Shown here: positions 16,784-25,832 of the stretch, piece after piece
Layout of the letters: every line of letters starts with the position of its first letter
Position numbering within the stretch: position 1 is the first letter of the stretch
DNA from: Alphaproteobacteria bacterium
GTDB lineage: Bacteria; Pseudomonadota; Alphaproteobacteria; Caulobacterales; Parvularculaceae
Direction of reading: 5' to 3'
DNA: 64,000 nucleotides
Assembly (NCBI GenBank): GCA_030433215.1
Contig: JAUIMC010000007.1
Location: forward strand, 97,788-161,787
The notes under the pieces: model-generated
The model's input: only the letters and a program-made list of their open reading frames with translations
Told to the model about the DNA's origin: nothing
The model's database searches: none
Made by a program: the position numbers and the translations under genes

Positions 16784-16991
16784 TAACGATCCAGAGGATG
16801 ACCGACCCGACAGGCCGGCGCAGGAAATACTTATTACCCCCGACATGCTTGCGGCGGGCGTGTCGGCGCTTTTGCGCCATAATTCGGATTACGCGACGGA
16901 CGGAAACGACGCGCTCAATGTCTTTATCGCTATGGCTGAAGCAGGCGGCTTCAAGGTAATTTGGTCTGAGGACGTAGAGCGGGGGTCATGA
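16767..16991 (+). CDS. IS passenger ORF 1, small hypothetical protein
   Basis: A 74-residue protein with no family I can name. It reads like a real protein: an acidic start (YHNDPEDDRPDRP), then QEILITPDMLAAGVSALLRHN and DALNVFIAMAEAGGFKVIW, a pattern seen in small ORFs of mobile elements. The ATG at 16767 lies in the terminal repeat; the frame is open five codons further, into the target duplication. No clear ribosome site is visible, so an internal start is possible. Its 3' end overlaps the MtlR-like gene tail to tail by 41 bases. Confidence 0.55.
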   Translation: MHLTYHNDPEDDRPDRPAQEILITPDMLAAGVSALLRHNSDYATDGNDALNVFIAMAEAGGFKVIWSEDVERGS

Positions 16992-17502
16992 AAGCCAAGC
17001 GCGCAATCATCACCGCAAGCATTTGACACCGCAGAAGATACCGCTCGCGGGCCGTGTCAGTTTTTGCTTCCAACTCTCCCTCTAGGGACACGCCCAGAAG
17101 CCTTTCGCACTCTTTGTGAATAAGCGGGTGATTAAAATCGACTGGCTTCACCGTATGCGCGAAAGTGTTTCTGATGTTCTTTATATGGAGCAGCATTTTT
17201 TCGGTTTTAGCTCCATAAAATCCGAGAGAACGGCCAAGTAATATTTTGGAATGAAACGTGCTCAGGGGCGCTTGGGGGCCATTAAACAGCTTGTTTCCAT
17301 GATCTTCCCCGACTTGAACGAACATGCCGGATATTGCCGTTTTCAAGGATAAGCTGACTAATTCGCCCGCAATCACCGCGACGCTTCGGTCCGATTCGGT
17401 TTGCAATTTCCCGAAAACATCGAAAAAATCCGCCTCGTCTGGAAATTCATTAATCAGGTCTGTCGCTGATGACTTCTTCCGACCGCGATTCCGAGAAACC
17501 AT
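16951..17502 (-). CDS. IS passenger ORF 2, MtlR-like protein
   Basis: A 183-residue protein resembling the MtlR (mannitol repressor) fold: RSVAVIAGELVSLSLKTAI, then KLFNGPQAPLSTFHSKILLG and the characteristic HIKNIRNTFAHTVKPVDF near residue 120. Proteins of this fold do not bind DNA in an obvious way and many have no known role. The ATG at 17502 is chosen because GGAGGGG stands nine bases upstream; the frame is open 11 codons further. Base composition is lower in GC than the flanking chromosome. Being inside an IS, it may be cargo rather than a metabolic regulator; no mannitol genes are nearby. Confidence 0.65.
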   Translation of the reverse strand: MVSRNRGRKKSSATDLINEFPDEADFFDVFGKLQTESDRSVAVIAGELVSLSLKTAISGMFVQVGEDHGNKLFNGPQAPLSTFHSKILLGRSLGFYGAKTEKMLLHIKNIRNTFAHTVKPVDFNHPLIHKECERLLGVSLEGELEAKTDTARERYLLRCQMLAVMIARLAFMTPALRPQTKLP

Positions 17503-17666
17503 CCCCCGAATCCCCTCCAAAAGAGGAAACCGCACGGCGCCGGGATGAGGTTGTCAAGCGGATGCTAAAGACCCCGCCAAAGCAACGGCCTAAACCCGAG
17601 CCCGGAAAGAAGGGGCGCCCGATCAAGGGCGCCGAGAAGATCGGCTCTTCCACTTCCTCTTCTTAG
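17469..17666 (+). CDS. IS passenger ORF 3, short lysine/proline-rich protein
   Basis: A 65-residue basic, probably disordered protein. The central part ARRRDEVVKRMLKTPPKQRPKP resembles a motif (RRDE..KRML.TPPK) that I associate with small uncharacterised bacterial proteins; this recollection is unchecked. The ends are Ser/Glu/Pro-rich and Gly/Ser-rich. Its start overlaps the start of the divergent MtlR-like gene by 34 bases, which is unusual and means one of the two starts may be wrong. The ribosome site is weak. Moderately supported. Confidence 0.45.
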   Translation: MTSSDRDSEKPSPESPPKEETARRRDEVVKRMLKTPPKQRPKPEPGKKGRPIKGAEKIGSSTSSS

Positions 17667-17695
17667 TCCGCCAGCGGGCCTTTTTGTTCGGGCCC

Positions 17696-18655
17696 TTACG
17701 CTTGCGCGGCTTGCCGGAAACCAGGCTGGTTATACATGAGGCGCTTCCCGGCGACGGCCTTCACCGCTTTGTCGGCGCGGGCGCCATCGTCAATATCGAG
17801 CGCAGCGCGGTTCGAGTAGCGGAAATCAAATTCGCTTAGGTAACGGTGCAGGTGCTTCTTGTCGCAGTGCTGATAAACGCCGCGCATGCCGCGTTTGAAG
17901 ATCGCAAAATACCCTTCAATCGTATTCGTATGCACCGTTTGGTCTTCCTTCGACACGTACTCATCGCGCGCATGCGCAACGCTGAGGTGCTTGGCGTACA
18001 GCTTGCCGAGCGGCTTGTAGTGGTTCGCTTCGTCCGTCATCAGTTGCGCTTCGCGCGCAAGGTTTTCTTCGAGGATCGGCTTGATCGTGCGCATGTTGAC
18101 GTTATCGACCACGAAGCTGCGCGCACGCCCTGAATTGCGGTCCACCAGCGAGACGACCTTGCACATATTGTGGATGGGGGTCCGGCTTTTCGGCGCGTCC
18201 GGGTCTTTACCGATAAAAGTTTCGTCCACTTCCACTTTGCCGCCGCCGGAACCCATGGAGGGCTCAAAATCTTCCGGGCGCATGGCCTCGCGGATGCGAT
18301 GCGCCATGAACCAAGCCGTCCGGTAAGAGCCGAAACCAAGATTGCGGTGAAGCTGGGCGGCGCTGATGCCTTTCTTGGACGAGCACATTAGGTGCGTGGC
18401 TAGCAGCCACTTGTGCAGCGGGATATGCGAACGCTCATAAAGCGTCCCGATGGTCGCCGTGAACGGCTTGCGGCACGCCTTGCATTTGTAGAGGCCGGGG
18501 CGATGCGATTTGCCCTTCATCAGCGTCGATTGATCGTCGCCGGTCACACCGCAGTGGGGGCAGACCCGGCCATCTGGCCAGCGCAGCGCCTCAAAATGGG
18601 CGCGAGCGGCCTCTTCATCGTGGAAAATCGGGTCTGTGAGCTTCGTTTTGGCCAT
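17696..18655 (-). CDS. IS1595 family transposase (ISXO2-like)
   Basis: Transposase of the element, 319 residues. It has the N-terminal zinc ribbon of the family (CPHC at residues 32-35 and CKAC about 25 residues later), then helices with KWLLATHLMCSSKKGISAAQLHR, and the catalytic core: first Asp in KVEVDETFIG, second in QLMTDEANHY, and HTNTIEGYFAIFKR near residue 250 for the last acidic or Asn/Glu position. The ATG at 18655 follows GGAGAGAAACA. No stop or frameshift is seen, so the gene appears intact. The right end of the IS lies 62 bases upstream. Confidence 0.93.
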   Translation of the reverse strand: MAKTKLTDPIFHDEEAARAHFEALRWPDGRVCPHCGVTGDDQSTLMKGKSHRPGLYKCKACRKPFTATIGTLYERSHIPLHKWLLATHLMCSSKKGISAAQLHRNLGFGSYRTAWFMAHRIREAMRPEDFEPSMGSGGGKVEVDETFIGKDPDAPKSRTPIHNMCKVVSLVDRNSGRARSFVVDNVNMRTIKPILEENLAREAQLMTDEANHYKPLGKLYAKHLSVAHARDEYVSKEDQTVHTNTIEGYFAIFKRGMRGVYQHCDKKHLHRYLSEFDFRYSNRAALDIDDGARADKAVKAVAGKRLMYNQPGFRQAAQA

Positions 18656-18693
18656 TGTTTCTCTCCAATGACCAAAATATGGGGCTTCAGGTT

Positions 18694-18717
18694 TGGTATG
18701 TCAAGTGCATAATATCC
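18694..18717 (-). repeat. Right terminal inverted repeat of the IS1595 element
   Basis: Reads TGGTATGTCAAGTGC onward on the plus strand and is the inverted partner of 16760-16783, with two mismatches. It lies upstream of the transposase gene and may include its promoter. Confidence 0.9.
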
Positions 18718-18725
18718 AGCATGCT
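18718..18725. repeat. Target site duplication, right copy
   Basis: Exact second copy of AGCATGCT in direct orientation relative to 16752-16759, immediately outside the right terminal repeat. Confidence 0.85.
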
Positions 18726-18803
18726 TGTCTTTCCGAGAGGCCTGGCGGCGCTTGGGTAAAAAATGTTCTTGATTTGTTCTTATTCGGCCGATAGCGTCAA
18801 GCC

Positions 18804-19982
18804 ATGGCCCGCGCCGCGCACCTTTCCTTCCGCCCTTCCCGCCCCTCCGCCGCCTCCGGAGAACGCGGGGACGCCGCCTCCGGCACCGCCGCCAACCCCG
18901 GAGCGCAACACACCAGGGCGACCGCCCAGGGAAAGGGGCGCGGCGCGCGGTCCAACGACAGCGGCCGCTACGAAGCGGACCGCCGCGAGGAGGTCTATGA
19001 CGGCTGGGACCTCGAGGAAGAGCTGCCGCCCTTCAGGACGGAAGTGACGCTCGAGACGCCGCGCAAGATCGTCACTTTCAACAACTCGCCCTATGTGGGC
19101 TTCGACCGCTCGATCAATCCCTATCGCGGCTGCGAGCATGGCTGCATCTATTGTTTCGCGCGGCCGACCCACGCCTATATGGGCCTTTCCGCCGGCATCG
19201 ATTTCGAGACCAAGCTGTTCGCGAAACCCTCCGCCCCCAAACTATTGGAAAAGGAACTTTCCAATCCGCGCTACCGGCCCATGCCCATCGCCATGGGCAC
19301 CAACACCGACCCCTATCAGCCGGTCGAACGCCAGATGCAGATCATGCGCGGCATTCTGAATGTCTTCGCGAAATTCAATCATCCGGTGACGATCCTGACG
19401 AAGTCGCAGCTCATCACCCGCGATCTCGACATCCTCGCCCCCATGGCTGAGAAAAATCTCACCCGCGCCATGATCTCCATCACCACCGAAGACAAGGCCC
19501 TCGCCCGCTCCATGGAGCCGCGCGCCTCGGCGCCGAAATGGCGCTTCGAGGCGATCCGCAAGCTGACGGAAGCGGGAATCGTGACGGGCATCATGACCGG
19601 CCCGATGATCCCCGGCCTTAATGACGACGAGATGGAAACGATCATGGAAAAAGCGGCGTCGCTCGGCGCGACTTTCTCAGCCTTCACGATCCTGCGCCTG
19701 CCGCTGGAGGTTTCGCCGCTCTTCCAGGAATGGCTCGAGGCCTATGCGCCGAACCGCGCCAAACGCATCATGCGCCATATCCGCGAGATGAATGGCGGCC
19801 GCGATTACGACCCGCAATGGTCGCGCGAGCGCGAGATCACGACGCCCTACGCCCAGCTCATCACCCAGCGCAATCGCGCCGCTCGCGCGCGTCTCGGTTT
19901 CAATCGCGAGCGCGCCTCTCTCGATCTTTCGCAGTTCCGCGTGCCGGCGGCGGTTTCGGGTCAGATGGATTTGTTTGGATAA
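18804..19982 (+). CDS. PA0069 family radical SAM protein
   Basis: Radical SAM enzyme of the PA0069 group, related to spore photoproduct lyase-like proteins (COG1533); the reaction is unknown. The 392 residues start with about 50 low-complexity residues rich in Ala, Gly and Arg, then KGRGARSNDSGRYE and YDGWDLEEELPPF, the family entry. The cluster motif CxxxCxxC is CEHGCIYC near residue 112, followed by ARPTHAYMGL, MGTNTDPYQPVE, TILTKSQLITRD and ITTEDKALARSMEPRA. The first part of the N-terminus may not be translated, as the ATG at 18804 lacks a clear ribosome site. It is monocistronic. Confidence 0.9.
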   Translation: MARAAHLSFRPSRPSAASGERGDAASGTAANPGAQHTRATAQGKGRGARSNDSGRYEADRREEVYDGWDLEEELPPFRTEVTLETPRKIVTFNNSPYVGFDRSINPYRGCEHGCIYCFARPTHAYMGLSAGIDFETKLFAKPSAPKLLEKELSNPRYRPMPIAMGTNTDPYQPVERQMQIMRGILNVFAKFNHPVTILTKSQLITRDLDILAPMAEKNLTRAMISITTEDKALARSMEPRASAPKWRFEAIRKLTEAGIVTGIMTGPMIPGLNDDEMETIMEKAASLGATFSAFTILRLPLEVSPLFQEWLEAYAPNRAKRIMRHIREMNGGRDYDPQWSREREITTPYAQLITQRNRAARARLGFNRERASLDLSQFRVPAAVSGQMDLFG

Positions 19983-20153
19983 GGCGCGGTTTTGTCCGTT
20001 TCCGGACAAATGTTGGTATGAAGGGAACTTTATAAACTTTCCCTATCGCCCGGCCGGGATATACTCTAGCATCAGCGCATTATCGGCTTATCGATCATGA
20101 GCGCCGGTGACTGAGAGTCGACACGCTCCCGCTCATAAATTGCGGAAGTTCGC

Positions 20154-20324
20154 ATGGACGATCTCGAAGGCAAGACCGACAAAATCGTGGAAGACGCGCT
20201 CGAGGAGCTGATCGGCGGCTTGAACGCTCTTTATCCCAAGCCGGCGGCGGGCGTCAGCCCCGCAAATGATCGCGCCCCCAAAACACCCCCTGCCCGAAAA
20301 ACACTCGAAAAGCGCTCCCAATAG
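20154..20324 (+). CDS. Small hypothetical protein (56 residues)
   Basis: Short frame with GGAAG five bases before its ATG. It begins MDDLEGKTDKIVEDALEELI, an amphipathic acidic helix, then GGLNALYPK and a proline- and lysine-rich end (RAPKTPPARKTLEKRSQ). No family is recognised. It is preceded by 170 bases without genes and followed by panE on the same strand 114 bases later. Codon use resembles that of its neighbours. Moderate support only. Confidence 0.45.
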   Translation: MDDLEGKTDKIVEDALEELIGGLNALYPKPAAGVSPANDRAPKTPPARKTLEKRSQ

Positions 20325-20438
20325 TCTCGAAAATCATTGCAGGACGCGCCCGGCATGCCGCATGCCCCCCCTCGTTGAACAACCCGGCGGCTTCGCCCTA
20401 AGCTTGGCGTTTGAAGAAAGCCGAGAGAGAAGCCTGAA

Positions 20439-21368
20439 GTGGAAAATATCGTCATTGTCGGCGCCGGCGCCATGGGCTGTCTTTTCGCCGCGCGCATGAG
20501 CGAAGCCGGCGCATCCGTCACGCTGATCGATGTGGACCGCGCGCGCCTCGACGCCATGGCGTGGGACGGCGTCGATCTCGCCGACGACAACGGCCTGCGC
20601 ACGGTCAAGGTCAGGGCCTCGCTCGCCGGGGACTTCGACGGTCCCGCCGATCTCGTCATGCTGTTCACCAAGGGCGTGCACTCGGCGGACGCCATCGCCT
20701 CGGTCAACCATCTCGCCGCGCAATCCCCGGTCGCCCTCACCCTGCAAAACGGCGTCGGCAACGCAGAGCTTCTCGCGGATACCTTCGGCGCCGATCAGGT
20801 GCTGATGGGCACGGCGCATATCCCGGCGGATCTGACCGGTCCGAAAAGCGTCGAAACCCACGGTTTCGCGCATCTCCATCTCGGCGGCTTCACCGCCGCC
20901 GCCCACGCCTTCGCGGCGCCCGTTGCGGCGCTCCTCGAGAAAAGCGGCTTTGAAACCCACGTGACGGCGGAGATCGAAAGCGCCGTCTGGGAAAAGCTGG
21001 CGCTGAACGCCGCGCTCAACGCCGTCGCCATGATCTGCGAGGCGCCCAACGGCGCCATGAACAATCCGGCGGGACGGCGCATCGCCGCCGCGGTGACGGA
21101 CGAAACCATCGCCGTCGCCGAAGCGAAAGGTCTTCGCCTCGATCATGAGAGCGTCCGCGCGGTGATCGCCCGCGCTCTGTCTGATCACCCGGACCACAAG
21201 GCGTCCATGCTCCAGGACCGGGAGGCGGGACGGCCGACGGAAATCGAGAGCATCAACGGGGCGCTCGCGCGCGAGGGCGCGCGCCTCGGCGTGCCGACCC
21301 CGGTCAGCGAAACCCTCGCCGATCTCGTGCGGATCATCGAGGGAAAGCGCCGCGCGCAGTCCGGCTAA
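20439..21368 (+). CDS. panE: 2-dehydropantoate 2-reductase / ketopantoate reductase family
   Basis: NADPH-dependent reductase that converts 2-dehydropantoate to pantoate in pantothenate and CoA synthesis; related members reduce other 2-ketoacids. It has 309 residues: the Rossmann start NIVIVGAGAMGCLFAARMSEAGASVTLID, the ApbA motif LTLQNGVGNAELL near 105, the C-terminal domain with the catalytic Lys in WEKLALNAALNAV near 190, and the ending RPTEIESINGALAREG with the conserved Glu/Ser/Asn set. The start is a GTG at 20439. The last four bases overlap the stop of the convergent regulator gene. Confidence 0.85.
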   Translation: MENIVIVGAGAMGCLFAARMSEAGASVTLIDVDRARLDAMAWDGVDLADDNGLRTVKVRASLAGDFDGPADLVMLFTKGVHSADAIASVNHLAAQSPVALTLQNGVGNAELLADTFGADQVLMGTAHIPADLTGPKSVETHGFAHLHLGGFTAAAHAFAAPVAALLEKSGFETHVTAEIESAVWEKLALNAALNAVAMICEAPNGAMNNPAGRRIAAAVTDETIAVAEAKGLRLDHESVRAVIARALSDHPDHKASMLQDREAGRPTEIESINGALAREGARLGVPTPVSETLADLVRIIEGKRRAQSG

Positions 21369-22921
21369 AAGCCGAGGGCGGCGAGCGCGTTCGACATGCG
21401 CAGCCGCGTTTCCGCATGCTCGAAGGGAAAGGACAGGAAGAACTCCCTGCGGCCGACGCCGGGCATGCGCGCGCGCGCATTTTCCGCCCAGGCTTGCGCC
21501 TTCGCCCGGTCGCCATTCGCCTCATGGGCGGCGGCGGCGATCATCGCGATCAGAACATGGGCGCCGGGCGTTCGCGCCGCCTCATCTGCAAAGCGCGCCG
21601 CCTCTTCCAGGTCGCCATCGGTGAAACAGGCGAAGGCGCGAACCCCCACCATGCCATAGCGCAGCGGATCGAGCGGGCTCAGGGACAAAGCGAGGTCGAT
21701 GCGCTCGCGGGAGGGTCCGCTACGCCCCGCCACCGCGTCGGCCCAGGCGCGCGCATAAATCCCTTGCGCATAATTGGGGCTCTGGCGCACCGCCCGGTCG
21801 AGCCAGGCCGAACCGCCTGCGATGTCATTTTCGATCCAGTGAACGCGGCCCATGACGAAATTGGCGAACGGATCCAGCGGGTCCAGCTCAACAGCCTTTT
21901 CGGCGTGAGCCCGGGCGGCCTTGCGCGCAACCGCCAGATCATCCTTATACTGAATGAAAGCATCCTGAAAGCGCGCGGAGGACAGCCCCGCATGGGCGCG
22001 GCCGAAGCCGGGCTCAAGCGCCAGCGCGCGTTCGAACATCGCCGCGGCGGCCTCGTTATCGCGGGCGTTAAAGCGGAAAAGATGCTGGAGTCCCAGATGA
22101 TAAGCTGACCAGGCGTCGAGATTTTCGGGGCCCTTTAGCTGGGCCTGTTGCGCCTCATGAAGCGGGATCTGGATTTCAAGCGCCGCGATGATATTCGCCA
22201 CGATCTGCCGGCGCACGCTGTAAACGTCATCAAGCTTCGCGGCGAAACGCTCCCCCCATAAAACGCCGCCGTCGCGGGTGTCGGCGAGCTCCACCGTGAC
22301 GGCGATGTCCCCGCCGGCGACCTCGACCATGCCCGAGAGACAATAACGCACTCCCAGCGCGCCGCCGATCTGCGCCATGTCCGGATCGCCCCCGCGAAAC
22401 CGGAAGGAGGAGCCGCGCGCAATCACGAACAGCCAGCGAAGGCGCGACAATTCCGAGATCAACTCATGCGGCAGCGCATCGGCGATCGCCGCATGAGGCC
22501 CGGCCACGCCAATCAGGCGGAAAGGCAAAACCGCAATTGAAGGCTTGGCCTGCTGAGGCTGGACCGCCTCAGGTGCAGGCGCGCCGTCGCGCGCCGAAGC
22601 CGGCCGCAAACCGAGCGCGCGCGCCTCGGCGGCGAAGCGAAAGCCTTTGCCGTGAACAGTGCGGATATATTTCTGGGCCTTGCCGTCATCGCCCAGCGCC
22701 TGGCGGGCCGATTTCACACGGCTTGTCAGCGCAGCCTCTGAGACGATGCGCCCGTCCCAGATTTTTTCAATAATCTCGTCCTTGGAGACCATGCGCTCCC
22801 GGTTCTCGACCAGCAGCAAAATGAGCGCGAAAACCTGGGGCTCCACGGCGACGGGCGCGCCCGCTTCGCGCAGCTCCACCGCCCGGCTGTCGAGCTCGAA
22901 ATCCCCAAACCCATAGATCAT
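21365..22921 (-). CDS. CadC-like winged-helix regulator with TolB-like and TPR regions
   Basis: A 518-residue cytoplasmic regulator. The N-terminus is an OmpR/PhoB-type winged helix (GDFELDSRAVELR, PQVFALILLLVENRERMVSKDEIIEKIWDGRIVSEAALTSRVK, RTVHGKGFRF). From residue 125 comes a SIAVLPFRL module with DALPHELISELSRLRWLFVIARGSSF, the TolB/FlgO-like domain common in such proteins, and then helical TPR-type repeats (MFERALALEPGFGRAHAGL, HAEKAVELDPLDPFANF). No transmembrane helix is present, unlike CadC. The target genes are unknown. It converges with panE, with a four-base stop overlap. Confidence 0.87.
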   Translation of the reverse strand: MIYGFGDFELDSRAVELREAGAPVAVEPQVFALILLLVENRERMVSKDEIIEKIWDGRIVSEAALTSRVKSARQALGDDGKAQKYIRTVHGKGFRFAAEARALGLRPASARDGAPAPEAVQPQQAKPSIAVLPFRLIGVAGPHAAIADALPHELISELSRLRWLFVIARGSSFRFRGGDPDMAQIGGALGVRYCLSGMVEVAGGDIAVTVELADTRDGGVLWGERFAAKLDDVYSVRRQIVANIIAALEIQIPLHEAQQAQLKGPENLDAWSAYHLGLQHLFRFNARDNEAAAAMFERALALEPGFGRAHAGLSSARFQDAFIQYKDDLAVARKAARAHAEKAVELDPLDPFANFVMGRVHWIENDIAGGSAWLDRAVRQSPNYAQGIYARAWADAVAGRSGPSRERIDLALSLSPLDPLRYGMVGVRAFACFTDGDLEEAARFADEAARTPGAHVLIAMIAAAAHEANGDRAKAQAWAENARARMPGVGRREFFLSFPFEHAETRLRMSNALAALGF

Positions 22922-23070
22922 GGGGCGGACTATAGCCTGAATTCGGCGATTCTCCCTGAAATCTCCAGATCCTCTTCAGGATTTCCCGGCCGCCGCCCGG
23001 CTATTCCCCCTCCATCAGCCACGGACGACCAAAAGCCGTGGACAATCAACCAAGGAAAAGGAGAAACCAT

Positions 23071-23295
23071 ATGCCTCTCGTTACCATCGACCTCATTGAA
23101 GACGTTTTCACGCCGGACCAGAAAGCCGAGATCATCGACCGCGTCACCGAGGCCATGATCGCCGTTGAAGGCGAGAACATGCGCCAGGTCACCTGGGTCA
23201 AGATCAACGAAGTCAAGGGCGGCGACTGGGCCATCGGCGGCCAGAAGCTCTCAGCAAGAGAGGTGCACGCCCTCGCGGCGGGCAAGGCCGCCTGA
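23071..23295 (+). CDS. 4-oxalocrotonate tautomerase family protein
   Basis: Small tautomerase of 74 residues using the N-terminal proline exposed after Met removal: [29 protein letters not shown]. The family core [19 protein letters not shown] follows. The ATG at 23071 is supported by that proline and by AAGGAGAAACC seven bases upstream; the frame is open 11 codons further without a good site. Substrate unknown. It is followed on the same strand by a 29-residue ORF carrying the same 15-base ribosome-site sequence, and then by a terminator. Confidence 0.9.
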   Translation: MPLVTIDLIEDVFTPDQKAEIIDRVTEAMIAVEGENMRQVTWVKINEVKGGDWAIGGQKLSAREVHALAAGKAA

Positions 23296-23350
23296 CCGGC
23301 CCGTCCCGCCGGCGAAGCCCAACAATAAACATCCGGAAAAGGAGAAACCC

Positions 23351-23440
23351 ATGGTCCGCATATTCGCATGCATGGCCGTTACGGCCGTTCTGGCCTCCGC
23401 CTTTGCGCCCGCGCTTTACACCTATGGCGCCCTGATGTGA
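23351..23440 (+). CDS. Very small hydrophobic peptide (29 residues)
   Basis: A short ORF, MVRIFACMAVTAVLASAF then APALYTYGALM, that reads like a lone signal peptide or membrane peptide. Support comes from its initiation region: GGAAAAGGAGAAACC at 23335-23349 is identical over 15 bases to that of the tautomerase gene at 23054-23068. A strong terminator follows 16 bases after the stop. No family recognised. Confidence 0.5.
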   Translation: MVRIFACMAVTAVLASAFAPALYTYGALM

Positions 23441-23455
23441 GGCGGCCCCGACACG

Positions 23456-23487
23456 AAAAACGCCGCCGGTTTTCCGGCGGCGTTTTT
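23456..23487 (+). terminator. Strong intrinsic terminator after the tautomerase unit
   Basis: AAAAACGCCGCCGG and CCGGCGGCGTTTTT form a perfect 14-bp stem with the loop TTTT. The GC-rich core followed by five T residues is a textbook rho-independent terminator and ends the tautomerase transcript before rnhB. Confidence 0.9.
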
Positions 23488-23545
23488 CAACAGGCATGGC
23501 GCAAGGGATTTGCGAGCCGGCGCCGACTCGTTACACCAGATACCG

Positions 23546-24163
23546 ATGGCCGCGATCAAACCGACATTCGAGCTTGAAACCCTTCACGCCAAGGCGGGCC
23601 CCGTCGCGGGCATCGACGAGGCGGGACGCGGCCCCTGGGCGGGACCGGTGGTCGCCGCGGCGGTTATCCTCGATCCGGACGACATTCCGGCAGGCCTCGC
23701 CGATTCCAAAACCCTGGCGGAAAAACGCCGGGATGAAATCGCTGCCGCTATCCGCGGCTGCGCCATCGTCAGCGTCGGGATCGCCAGCGTCGAAGAGATC
23801 GACGCGCTCAACATTTTACAGGCGACCTTTCTCGCCATGGCCCGCGCCGAAGCCGCGCTGAAAGAGCGCCCCGGCCTCTGCATCGTCGACGGCTCGCAAA
23901 GACCGAAACTGAAAGCGCACACGGAAATGATCGTCAAAGGCGACGCGACATCGCTTTCCATCGCCGCCGCCTCGATCATCGCCAAGACGACCCGCGACGC
24001 GATGATGCGCGCGCTGGCGCTGGACCATCCTTTTTACGCCTGGGAAAAGAACAAGGGCTACGGCGCGCCGGCCCATCGCGAAGGCCTCGCGCGCCACGGC
24101 GTCACACCACATCATCGCAAAAGCTTTGCGCCGATCCACAAGATATTGTGCGAAAGCGCGTGA
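23546..24163 (+). CDS. rnhB: Ribonuclease HII
   Basis: Removes RNA from RNA-DNA hybrids and single ribonucleotides from DNA. The 205 residues contain the full catalytic set: GIDEAGRGPWAGPV with the first Asp and Glu near residue 23, Asp in LCIVDGSQ near 112, and Asp in KGDATSLSIAAASIIAKTTRD near 130. GYGAPAHREGLARHGVTPHHRKSFAPI closes the domain. I use the ATG at 23546 (MAAIKPTFELE); the frame is open 12 codons further. It precedes ccrM by 142 bases, an arrangement that places two DNA maintenance genes together. Confidence 0.95.
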   Translation: MAAIKPTFELETLHAKAGPVAGIDEAGRGPWAGPVVAAAVILDPDDIPAGLADSKTLAEKRRDEIAAAIRGCAIVSVGIASVEEIDALNILQATFLAMARAEAALKERPGLCIVDGSQRPKLKAHTEMIVKGDATSLSIAAASIIAKTTRDAMMRALALDHPFYAWEKNKGYGAPAHREGLARHGVTPHHRKSFAPIHKILCESA

Positions 24164-24186
24164 AGCGGCCGCGCCGTTAATTTTTG

Positions 24187-24202
24187 TTACTAACCTATTA
24201 AC
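24187..24202 (+). promoter_or_regulatory. Candidate CtrA box upstream of ccrM
   Basis: TTAC-N7-TTAAC matches the CtrA pattern TTAA-N7-TTAAC with one mismatch. It lies about 105 bases before the ccrM start, directly before the GANTC cluster. In Caulobacter the ccrM promoter is activated by CtrA, so the position is meaningful, but this site is imperfect. Confidence 0.45.
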
Positions 24203-24207
24203 TTTTT

Positions 24208-25454
<1,247 letters not shown>

Positions 25455-25464
25455 AGTTTAGCCC

Positions 25465-25492
25465 CGCTCATCCCGGCGAAGGCCGGGATCTC
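25465..25492. repeat. 28-bp inverted repeat, copy 1 (palindromic element)
   Basis: Contains the palindrome-like core ATCCCGGCGAAGGCCGGGAT, itself able to form a hairpin. The whole 28 bases are the exact reverse complement of 25833-25860. It begins 11 bases after the ccrM stop and may also terminate that transcript. Elements with this core are widespread intergenic repeats in alphaproteobacteria. Confidence 0.85.
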
Positions 25493-25498
25493 TCTCCA

Positions 25499-25783
25499 TC
25501 AGGGAAAAATCTCTTCTATATCGCGCCAATCCGGGTTCATCTCATTGATTAGCCGGATCTTCCATTCGCGCTTCCAGTCTTTTATGCGCCGTTCACGAAG
25601 GAAGGCGCTTTCACGCGTTTCGTGAACCTCATACCACACCAGCATTTCGCAATTATATTTATCTGTGAATCCACGCCGCACATGCTCGCGATGCTCCCAC
25701 ATCCGCCGATTTAAATCGTCCGTCATGCCCGTATAAAGGACGCCATACGGCTTGTTGGTGGCAATGTAGACATAAAAGGCCAT
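25499..25783 (-). CDS. GIY-YIG nuclease family protein
   Basis: Single-domain GIY-YIG endonuclease-like protein of 94 residues. It has YVYIATNKPYGVLYTGMTDD (the GIY and YIG-like motifs), the catalytic-region LNRRMWEHREH, ESAFLRERRIKDWKREWKI, and ends NPDWRDIEEIF. This YhbQ-like group is common in many copies in some genomes. The gene is lower in GC than its neighbours and is enclosed by perfect 28-bp inverted repeats at 25465-25492 and 25833-25860, with both ends very close (6 and 49 bases), as if repeats and gene move together. The substrate is unknown. Confidence 0.9.
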   Translation of the reverse strand: MAFYVYIATNKPYGVLYTGMTDDLNRRMWEHREHVRRGFTDKYNCEMLVWYEVHETRESAFLRERRIKDWKREWKIRLINEMNPDWRDIEEIFP

Positions 25784-25832
25784 GCCGTGATGTTAGCATG
25801 GCAATGCCGGGAAGCGAGGCGCTTTACTTTAT

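Larger units (their letters stand above)
16760..18717 (-). mobile_element. Complete IS1595-family insertion sequence with passenger genes
   Basis: The 1958-bp element is bounded by 24-bp terminal inverted repeats (22 of 24 matching) and flanked by the 8-bp direct repeat AGCATGCT. It carries one IS1595-type transposase (minus strand, right half) and three small ORFs in the left half that are not transposase. Some IS1595 family members are known to carry passenger genes, so the organisation is credible. The intact target duplication and open transposase frame suggest a fairly recent and possibly still active copy. Confidence 0.9.

Noticed and set aside
16468..16991. XRE gene plus neighbouring small ORF as a toxin-antitoxin pair
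   Set aside because: The small ORF belongs to the inserted IS element and lies on the other strand; the XRE gene's real partners are the glycosyltransferases.
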